From: Treponema sp.
GTDB taxonomy: Bacteria > Spirochaetota > Spirochaetia > Treponematales > Breznakiellaceae
Reading direction: 5' to 3'
NCBI GenBank assembly: GCA_031275535.1
Contig: JAISOR010000088.1
Coordinates: 1 to 12,938, forward strand
DNA: 12,938 nt
The stretch's first letter is position 1. The number at the start of each line of letters is the position of its first letter. Shown one piece after another: positions 1 through 5,577 of the stretch. The notes beneath the pieces are model-generated. The model was not told the origin of the DNA and did not search any database. It worked only from the letters and a program-made list of their open reading frames with translations. A program made the translations under genes and the position numbers.

Positions 1-1
1 C

Positions 2-475
2 TTCACGGTAACCGCTTCTCTGGGGAATGTCTCGGTTTTGGAAGGTTTAATCGAGGTAGATGTTCTGGTTATCCGGGAGGGGGATCTGCTTAGGGTCCAG
101 GTCCCGTCAATAGTTTTCAGCGCCAATGCGGGGACCTTTGACGGCCTTGCCCCGGACATAGCGGAAAACAACGAGCGCATTCTTCGGCGTATTGCGGCGG
201 TCCTCAACAAATTTGTCACCTACCAGGTCAAGGTCGAAGGCCATGCGAATCCCACAGCCCGGACAGCCCGGGAAGCAGCGAGGGAGGAAGCCAACGAACT
301 ACAGCCCTTGAGCGAACTGCGGGCAAAGGCCGTGGTAGGTAAATTGATCGAGTTTGGCGTAGCCGCCAACCGTCTTAGCTATGTAGGCATGGGCGGTACC
401 CGTCCGGTGATCCAGTTAGATGATCGGGACAACTGGTGGAAAAACCGCCGGGTTGAATTTATCCTGATCCGGTAA
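2..475 (+). CDS. OmpA-family C-terminal domain protein (5' end outside window)
   Basis: The reading frame is open from base 2 with no stop, so the start lies before the window. An internal TTG at 38 is not needed as a start. The visible 157 residues are mostly an OmpA-like peptidoglycan-binding domain. It shows the beta strand VPSIVFSANAG, a helix with NNERILRRIAAVLNK, the strand-turn VKVEGHANP (family VxGHTD), then LSELRAKAV, the GVAANRLSYVGMGG segment, and the closing NRRVEFILI. These are the diagnostic family positions. Such domains tether outer-membrane or periplasmic proteins to peptidoglycan. The loop after the GHANP motif is longer than usual and rich in Ala, Arg and Glu. What precedes the domain (barrel, lipoprotein or repeats) cannot be seen. 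The gene ends in TAA, and a strong terminator follows about 110 nt later. Confidence 0.85.
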   Translation, partial: FTVTASLGNVSVLEGLIEVDVLVIREGDLLRVQVPSIVFSANAGTFDGLAPDIAENNERILRRIAAVLNKFVTYQVKVEGHANPTARTAREAAREEANELQPLSELRAKAVVGKLIEFGVAANRLSYVGMGGTRPVIQLDDRDNWWKNRRVEFILIR

Positions 476-575
476 GGACCCGCGTAAGAATAAAATGCCA
501 TGCATTTTATTCTAATTGCTTATATAGTAAGGAAATAAGATGACCAATAGGTCGTCTTATTTCTACGCGGGTCCT
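475..575. repeat. Nested inverted repeat: outer stem enclosing two hairpins
   Basis: An outer arm AGGACCCGCGTA (475-486) is exactly matched by its reverse complement at 564-575. Directly inside the left arm is a perfect 12-bp hairpin, AGAATAAAATGC (487-498), loop CAT, partner 502-513. Directly inside the right arm is a 14-bp hairpin, GAAATAAGATGACC (532-545), loop AATA, partner 550-563, with a single T-G wobble. An 18-nt AT-rich linker (514-531) separates the hairpins. The two halves also resemble each other as inverted copies beyond the outer arm, with 7 of the next 11 positions alike. The layout resembles a REPIN or a small MITE. There is no U-run, so it is not a standard terminator. No second copy was noticed in this window. 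Confidence 0.75.
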
Positions 576-583
576 AAATATCC

Positions 584-621
584 GGGCTGTCCCCCAAAGG
601 GACAGCCCCTTTTATCTTTGT
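584..621 (+). terminator. Rho-independent terminator after the OmpA-family gene
   Basis: A perfect 10-bp GC-rich stem, GGGCTGTCCC (584-593) with GGGACAGCCC (599-608), closes over the 5-nt loop CCAAA. The T-rich tract CTTTTATCTTTGTTTT follows. It would stop + strand transcripts before they run antisense into the VWA gene, whose stop codon lies 24 nt past the stem. Read from the - strand, the same stem is not followed by a T-run, so termination of the VWA gene here would be weak. Confidence 0.85.
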
Positions 622-631
622 TTTCCCGCTC

Positions 632-1741
632 TTATTGGGGCAGGATGATGGCGTTCACCTTAAGGCTCCGTTCGGCCACCGCCCGGTCTACCATCTCCTT
701 AGAGACCTTTCCCCGCTGCCGGGGATGGGGGGGGGCGTCGCCAATAAGGATGATGAGCCGGGATTCCCCGGTCCAGGGGAACTTTTGGGCCGCCTCGTAG
801 AGGGCCTCATAAACCACTTCGGGGATATCCCGGCCGCCCCCAACCCGGATAGCCTGTAAGGTTTTGCGGAAACCCTCAAAATCACCGGTAAAGGGAACAA
901 TACGGGTAAGGTATTCCTCGTAATAATCCTTATACAGAACCATCCCGATCCTGAACCGGGGAAACCCCGAAATCATGCGCTCCAAGAGGGGGATAAGCTG
1001 CTCCCGAATCGCGTCAATATCGTCCTTCATGCTGCCGGTGGTGTCCAAACACAGGACCAGATCCAGGATCTTCCCCCTTTCTTCTTCCAGAATAAGGCCG
1101 ATCTTATCCACCAGATCGGCCGCCCCGGTGGAGTAGATCAGGTCCCCCTTGCCGGCGGCGCTTATCTCCCGAAAGGCCTCAACCGTATCCTTCATAAAGT
1201 TTCCCTCCGGCGGCCCCTCCAGGGGCCTCTGGGTCACCCGCAGGATAAAGGGATTATCCCGAAAGGCGCCCCGGTAATCCCCGTAGGGCAGGGCAAAACT
1301 GCGTATATTCAGGTAGGTCCCGTCCACCACATAGACCTCGCCGTGACGGGTCCCGGGGTACCCATAGTTGAGAATATAGGGGATATATATATGGAAGCTC
1401 TGTCCCCATTCAGCATCCCCCTCGGGGCTCGAATCAATGAGGGACCAGATCGCGCTTTCCCGGGGGATGGGGACGCCGTCCAATAGACGGATCTCATCCC
1501 CGTTGACCGCGTTCCAATCCGGGGACCGGTAGGCATAATTATCCGCCCGCAGGGTGGGATCCCTGGTGGACTCCGTAAGGAGTACCGACGAAATGCCCGG
1601 TTTCTTCCGTATAAAAAGATGAAAGCCCCCGTCCACCCGCTGCTCAATCCGTAAATCGCCGGGGCCCAGGGATAGATCCTGGCCATAACCCTGCCCAATA
1701 CCCAGGGCCACAAGGACAAGGAAAAAACTTTTTTTCTTCAT
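632..1741 (-). CDS. Secreted VWA-domain protein
   Basis: The product is 369 residues. Its N-terminus (MKKKSFFLVLVALGIGQGYG) is a typical Sec signal peptide with a likely signal peptidase I site after YGQ or QGYG. There is no lipobox cysteine, so it should be periplasmic or surface-exposed rather than a lipoprotein. Residues 25-215 form an unassigned N-terminal region with many aromatic and glycine turns. Residues 226-369 are a von Willebrand A domain. The metal-binding (MIDAS) motif is DTTGS at 233-237, GGGRDIPE at 301-308 fills the position usually holding the MIDAS threonine, and GDAPPH has Asp335. VWA domains bind proteins through a divalent metal. The closing LKVNAIILPQ is the last beta strand, so the protein is complete. 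The Shine-Dalgarno is weak. It lies convergent to the OmpA-family gene and divergent from the DeoR regulator. The binding partner is unknown. Confidence 0.85.
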   Translation of the reverse strand: MKKKSFFLVLVALGIGQGYGQDLSLGPGDLRIEQRVDGGFHLFIRKKPGISSVLLTESTRDPTLRADNYAYRSPDWNAVNGDEIRLLDGVPIPRESAIWSLIDSSPEGDAEWGQSFHIYIPYILNYGYPGTRHGEVYVVDGTYLNIRSFALPYGDYRGAFRDNPFILRVTQRPLEGPPEGNFMKDTVEAFREISAAGKGDLIYSTGAADLVDKIGLILEEERGKILDLVLCLDTTGSMKDDIDAIREQLIPLLERMISGFPRFRIGMVLYKDYYEEYLTRIVPFTGDFEGFRKTLQAIRVGGGRDIPEVVYEALYEAAQKFPWTGESRLIILIGDAPPHPRQRGKVSKEMVDRAVAERSLKVNAIILPQ

Positions 1742-1791
1742 GTTTTTAATATCGGTCTAATAGAAAAATTGAAAATATCCCTCTTTAATGC

Positions 1792-1820
1792 TTGCTTTCT
1801 TTTTTATTATGCTATATATT
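1792..1820 (+). promoter_or_regulatory. Sigma70-like promoter for the deoR-E2-E3-E1-PHP-SDR operon
   Basis: The -35 box is TTGCTT (1792-1797). After a 17-bp AT-rich spacer comes a -10 box TATATT (1815-1820, five of six consensus bases). The transcription start would fall near 1826-1828, leaving a leader of about 30 nt before the regulator's ATG. Because the promoter overlaps the apparent upstream extension of the reading frame, it supports the downstream start for the regulator. Confidence 0.55.
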
Positions 1821-1860
1821 CAAAACAAATCCGAAAGAACTTCGAAAGAGAAAGGAAATG
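1821..1860 (+). promoter_or_regulatory. Candidate DeoR operator: repeats phased at 11 bp
   Basis: CGAAAGA occurs exactly at 1832-1838 and again at 1843-1849. Looser copies sit on the same 11-bp register at 1821 (CAAAACA) and 1854 (GGAAATG). The repeats lie between the -10 box and the start codon of the DeoR-type regulator. Several DeoR-family repressors bind tandem TTTCG/CGAAA-type repeats spaced by about one helical turn, so autoregulation of the operon is plausible. This is a pattern match only; part of it overlaps the ribosome binding site. Confidence 0.35.
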
Positions 1861-2652
1861 ATTGCGGATCTGAATGAAAGGGAACGGACTATCCTCGAAC
1901 GGCTTTCTGCGGAAGGGTCCGTTACGGTGACTACCCTGGCCCAGGATCTGGGTTTGTCGGAGGTAACCATCCGGGGAGATCTAAAAACCCTGGAAGACAA
2001 GGGATGGCTCAACCGTACCTGGGGAGGGGCGGCGCCGGTGATGCACCGCTATATCCTGGAACGCCAAAAGGAACGGCAGGAACAGAAGAACGCCATAGCC
2101 CGGGCCGCAGCGGATCTGGTTCAGGATGGGGACGTGATCATGATCGAGGCGGGGACTACCACGGCCCTGGTGGCCAGGTACCTGGCGGGAAAACGGGACA
2201 TCCATATCGTAAGTAATTCAACCCTGGTTTTTTCCTATGCCCGCATGAACCCGAATCTCCAGATTACCATGACCGGCGGTGAATTCCGGCGGCCCACCGA
2301 ATCCCTGGTGGGCCCTATCGCCCTCCAAACCATTGCCCGGCTTAATGTCCGGCTGGCCTTTGTGGGGACCGATGGCTTCACCCTGGAACGGGGCATCACC
2401 ACCCATCTGATGGAAGGGGCGGAGATTGTCAAGGCCATGAAGGCCCACGCCCAAACCACGGTTCTGGTGGCGGATTCCAGCAAATACGGAAAGATCGGTT
2501 TTACCAGCGTCCTGCCCTTGTCGGATATGGACCTGATCCTGACCGACGGAGAACTGGAGGATGGGGCGGCGGGGAAATTAGCCGAGGCGGGAGTACGGGT
2601 GGAACGGATAAAGGGCAGCCGGGAGCATGAACCCGGGAACGTAAAAACATAG
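1858..2652 (+). CDS. DeoR-family transcriptional regulator
   Basis: The product is 264 residues. I chose the ATG at 1858, preceded by AAAGGA, because the family begins with this segment (MIADLNERERTILERL) and because an upstream TTG at 1792 lies inside the promoter. Residues 6-56 are a DeoR winged helix with recognition helix SEVTIRGDLKTLEDKG. Residues 75-235 are the DeoRC sugar-phosphate sensor. Its ISOCOT-type fold signatures are present: DVIMIEAGTTT, VSNSTLVF, TGGEFRRPTESLVGP, GTDGFTLERGITT and LVADSSKYGKIGF. Members usually repress sugar-catabolic operons and are released by a phosphorylated sugar. It is the first gene of the operon, 40 nt before E2, and so probably controls the downstream genes and itself. 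The natural ligand cannot be read from the sequence. A charged C-terminal tail of about 15 residues is not part of the conserved domain. Confidence 0.92.
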   Translation: MIADLNERERTILERLSAEGSVTVTTLAQDLGLSEVTIRGDLKTLEDKGWLNRTWGGAAPVMHRYILERQKERQEQKNAIARAAADLVQDGDVIMIEAGTTTALVARYLAGKRDIHIVSNSTLVFSYARMNPNLQITMTGGEFRRPTESLVGPIALQTIARLNVRLAFVGTDGFTLERGITTHLMEGAEIVKAMKAHAQTTVLVADSSKYGKIGFTSVLPLSDMDLILTDGELEDGAAGKLAEAGVRVERIKGSREHEPGNVKT

Positions 2653-2655
2653 AAC

Positions 2656-2676
2656 GGCGGCGGCGATTCCGCCGCC
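2656..2676 (+). other. GC-rich intercistronic hairpin between deoR and E2
   Basis: GGCGGCGG (2656-2663) pairs perfectly with CCGCCGCC (2669-2676) around the loop CGATT. The stem begins 3 nt after the regulator's stop codon and ends 6 nt before the E2 Shine-Dalgarno (AGGAG, 2683-2687). No U-run follows, so it is not a full terminator. It could set the expression ratio between regulator and enzymes by stalling, 3'-end protection or mRNA processing. Confidence 0.55.
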
Positions 2677-2692
2677 TTAGATAGGAGTGATT

Positions 2693-4126
2693 ATGGCGCA
2701 TGTTTTGATAATGCCCCGGCAGGGGAATACGGTGGAATCCTGTATCATCGTTGAGTGGAAGGTTAAGGAAGGGGACACGGTGAGTGCCGATACCGCTATT
2801 TGCGAAGTGGAAACCGACAAGGCAACCTTCGAGGTCCCCGCGGGGGAACAGGGGCTGGTTCTAAAGCTGCTCCGGGCCGGGGGCGAGGATGTGCCGGTCC
2901 TGGAACCCATCGCGGTAATTGGACAGGCCGGGGAAGACTGGGCCGCCGCCCTGGGAAAGGCGGATGCCGGCTCTGTCCCCGTTTCGGCTTCTCCCGGCGG
3001 GGAACAGTCCGCCCCGATGCCGGCCTCCGGGGGACAGGGCCCGAACATCGCGGAACCGGCGGCCCCTTCATGGGGGCAGGGCCCGAACGCCGCCCGGATG
3101 CCGGGGGAACGGCTCCCGGTGTCCCCCCGGGCGCGGAATTTAGCGGATAAGGAAGGCATCTCCCCCGCAGGCATCCCCGGCTCCGGTCCCGGCGGGCGGA
3201 TAATTGAACGGGATATAGCGGCGGCCCTGCAATCCGGGCCCGCCCTGACCGCGGCGGCCAGGGCGGATCTGCGGGGGAACGGCGGTGCCGCCGGGGGGAG
3301 CCTCCCGCCGGAAGGCTCGGGGCTGGCCGGCAGGATCACCGCCGGAGATCTGGCCGGGGCCGGAGGGACCGGGGCCGCAAAACCCGCGGCTGCGGAGAAG
3401 GCCCCGCCCCGGATACCGGACCTGGGAGAAGGGGGCGTCACCGAAACCCCCATCAAGGGGATCCGCAAACTTATCGCGGACCGGATGTTCCAATCCCTGG
3501 CGGAAAGCGCCCAGTTTACCCTGAATGCGGCGGCCCCGGCGGTGCGGCTCCAGGAACTTAGGGCCCGGATGAAGGGAAGCGGCGAAAGCCTGGGACTCTC
3601 CAACATAACGGTCAACGATCTTGTCCTCTTTGCGGTTTCCCGGACCCTCCCCCGCTTCCCCTTTATGAACGCCCATAAGATCGGGGATACCCTCAAAACC
3701 TTTGAACGGGTTCACCTGGGGATGGCGGTGGATACCCCCAAGGGCCTGATGGTACCGGTGATCCGAAACGCCAACCTCCTCTCCCTTAGACAAATCTCCG
3801 GGGAGGCAAAACGGCTGGCCTCGGCCTGCCAAAATGGAGGCATAGGCCCCGATGAACTTTCGGGGTCCACCTTTACGGTAACCAACCTGGGAAGTTTGGG
3901 GGTAAGCGGTTTTACCCCGGTACTCAACGCCCCCGAGGTAGGCATCCTGGGCGTCTGCGGCATAGAGCTAAAGCCCCTGGCCGGGACAGGCGGTGAGGTG
4001 AGCTTCCTGCCCCATATCAGCTTTAGCCTGACCATCAATCACCAGGTGGTGGACGGCGCCCCTGCGGCCCGGTTCCTCAAGGCCCTGGGAGACACGGTGG
4101 CCGATATAGATCTCTGGTTCGTGTAA
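2693..4126 (+). CDS. Dihydrolipoamide acyltransferase (E2) of a 2-oxoacid/acetoin-type dehydrogenase complex
   Basis: The product is 477 residues. The ATG at 2693 is preceded by AGGAG at 5 nt, a better start than the GTG two codons earlier. It is the core of a lipoate-dependent complex that moves an acyl group from E1 to CoA. Residues 1-80 are a lipoyl domain with the swinging-arm lysine in ETDKATFEV (Lys43). A linker rich in Pro, Ala and Gly follows (about 85-142). Residues 143-179 are the peripheral subunit-binding domain (VSPRARNLADKEGI through GPGGRIIERDI). Residues 204-223 look like the second half of another such domain. The catalytic domain (about 240-477) begins with IKGIRKLIADRM and ends with the active-site motif NHQVVDGA (His450, Asp454), where most relatives have DHRVVDGA. 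Acyl specificity cannot be read: acetyl is likely, branched-chain or other acyl groups are possible. The E3 gene follows after 14 nt. Confidence 0.93.
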   Translation: MAHVLIMPRQGNTVESCIIVEWKVKEGDTVSADTAICEVETDKATFEVPAGEQGLVLKLLRAGGEDVPVLEPIAVIGQAGEDWAAALGKADAGSVPVSASPGGEQSAPMPASGGQGPNIAEPAAPSWGQGPNAARMPGERLPVSPRARNLADKEGISPAGIPGSGPGGRIIERDIAAALQSGPALTAAARADLRGNGGAAGGSLPPEGSGLAGRITAGDLAGAGGTGAAKPAAAEKAPPRIPDLGEGGVTETPIKGIRKLIADRMFQSLAESAQFTLNAAAPAVRLQELRARMKGSGESLGLSNITVNDLVLFAVSRTLPRFPFMNAHKIGDTLKTFERVHLGMAVDTPKGLMVPVIRNANLLSLRQISGEAKRLASACQNGGIGPDELSGSTFTVTNLGSLGVSGFTPVLNAPEVGILGVCGIELKPLAGTGGEVSFLPHISFSLTINHQVVDGAPAARFLKALGDTVADIDLWFV

Positions 4127-4140
4127 ATAAGGAGGAGCCA

Positions 4141-5550
4141 TTGTACGACGTTATCATAATCGGAGCCGGGCCCGGGGGATACCTTGCGGCGGAACGGCTG
4201 GGCCACGCAAAGAAAAAGGTTTTGTTAATAGAAGAACAATACCTGGGAGGCACCTGCCTTAATGTGGGATGTATTCCCACCAAAACCCTGCTCAATTCGG
4301 CCAAACAGTATGTCCATGCCCGGGAAGCGGAAAAGTTCGGCGTTACCGTTAAGGGAGTATCCTTCGACTGGGGGGATATTCAGAAGTGGAAAAACGAGGT
4401 CGTAGAAAAGCTCCGGGCCGGGGTAAGCGCCCGGATGAAGCGTTTTGCCGTGGATGTGGCCGCCTGTACGGGGGAGATCCTGAGCCCCCCCAGGGGCGGC
4501 GTTCCGGGAAAGGTCCGGGTAAAACCGGGCGCCGGAGGGACCGAAGAACACGAGGGCAGGACGATTCTGGTATCCACCGGCTCTGTCCCCGTCCTGCCCC
4601 CTATTCCGGGGGCCAGGGATAACCCCGAGGTGGTGGACTCCACGGGGCTCCTTTCCATCGGGAAGGTCCCCAAGCGGCTGGCGGTCATCGGCGGGGGGGT
4701 CATTGGGGTAGAATTCGCCGGCCTGTTCTCCGCCCTTGGGTCGGAGGTCCGGGTCATCGAAATGATGGACGAAATCATCCCCTTTATGGATAAGGAACAG
4801 GCTCCCCTGTTCCGCCGGGCCATGAAATCGGGGCAAAAACCGGGGGTCGAGTTTAACCTGGGCTGTAAGGTTGGGCAGATTGAGGGGGCCTCGGTCGTTT
4901 TTACCCCCAAGACGGGGACCACGGAAAAGCTCGAAACAGACCTCGTCCTCATGGCGGTGGGCCGGCGGCCGGTACTCACGGGCTGGGGCGCGGAGGCGGC
5001 GGGGCTGGACCTAAGCCCCAAGGGGGTCGCCGTGGACGACCGGATGCGGACCAATGTACCCGGTATCTGGGCCGCGGGGGATGTGACCGGCCGGAGCCTC
5101 CTGGCCCATTCGGCATACCGTATGGCGGAGGTGGCGGTGGCGGATATTCTTGCCTGCCTGGATGGGAAACCGCCGGCGGCAAACCGGATGCGGTACAACG
5201 CCGTGCCCTGGGCGGTTTACGGCATCCCCGAAGCCGCGGGGGTGGGAATTACGGAGCAGGAGGCGGAAGCCCGGGGCATCGCCGTCCTTACGAGCTCTGT
5301 CCCCATGCGGGTCTCCGGCCGTTTTGCCGCGGAGAACACCTTTGCCGGCCAGGGGGCGGTCAAGATCATCGCCGACGCCCTGAGCCGGCGGATCCTGGGG
5401 ATCCACGCGGTGGGGGCCTATTCCTCGGAGTTTATCTGGGGAGGGGCGGCCCTGATAGAACAGGAACTTCGGATCGAAGATGTCAAAGAGCTCATATTCC
5501 CCCATCCCACGGTCTGCGAATTGATCCGCGACGCGGTTTGGGAACTATAA
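4141..5550 (+). CDS. lpdA: Dihydrolipoamide dehydrogenase (E3)
   Basis: The product is 469 residues, a normal length for E3. It reoxidises dihydrolipoyl-E2 and reduces NAD. It starts with TTG, supported by a strong AAGGAGG a few bases upstream and by the immediate FAD-binding segment MYDVIIIGAGPGGY (residues 1-14). The redox disulfide lies in GGTCLNVGCIPTK (Cys39, Cys44). The NAD-binding fold is AVIGGGVIGVEFAGLFSALGSEV. The second FAD contact is GIWAAGDVTGRSLLAHSA. The C-terminal catalytic pair sits in HPTVCE (His455, Glu460). All catalytic positions are therefore present. A small proline- and glycine-rich loop around residues 117-136 is longer than in many homologues. It lies between E2 and E1 with short spacers, so it is dedicated to this complex, though E3 proteins are often shared. 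Confidence 0.96.
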   Translation: MYDVIIIGAGPGGYLAAERLGHAKKKVLLIEEQYLGGTCLNVGCIPTKTLLNSAKQYVHAREAEKFGVTVKGVSFDWGDIQKWKNEVVEKLRAGVSARMKRFAVDVAACTGEILSPPRGGVPGKVRVKPGAGGTEEHEGRTILVSTGSVPVLPPIPGARDNPEVVDSTGLLSIGKVPKRLAVIGGGVIGVEFAGLFSALGSEVRVIEMMDEIIPFMDKEQAPLFRRAMKSGQKPGVEFNLGCKVGQIEGASVVFTPKTGTTEKLETDLVLMAVGRRPVLTGWGAEAAGLDLSPKGVAVDDRMRTNVPGIWAAGDVTGRSLLAHSAYRMAEVAVADILACLDGKPPAANRMRYNAVPWAVYGIPEAAGVGITEQEAEARGIAVLTSSVPMRVSGRFAAENTFAGQGAVKIIADALSRRILGIHAVGAYSSEFIWGGAALIEQELRIEDVKELIFPHPTVCELIRDAVWEL

Positions 5551-5577
5551 CGATACTAATCGGCAAGGAGAAGAACA

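Noticed and set aside
540..800. An 86-codon + strand reading frame starting inside the nested repeat
   Set aside because: It overlaps the terminator and the well-supported VWA gene on the other strand, has no ribosome binding site, and encodes a low-complexity Arg/Ser-rich product with no recognisable motif.
1742..1830. A - strand promoter for the VWA gene
   Set aside because: The region is AT-rich and offers several poor -10-like strings but no convincing -35/-10 pair with proper spacing.
1792..1857. Upstream TTG start for the DeoR regulator, adding 22 residues
   Set aside because: The extra segment lies over the -35/-10 promoter boxes, has no ribosome binding site, and family members begin at the MIADLNERE segment.
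2677..3696. A 339-codon - strand reading frame opposite E2
   Set aside because: It is an antisense shadow of a GC-rich gene, rich in Pro, Ala and Arg, whereas the + strand frame contains every E2 domain in order.
5551..5562. CGAT/ATCG mini-palindrome between E3 and E1
   Set aside because: A 4-bp stem is expected by chance.
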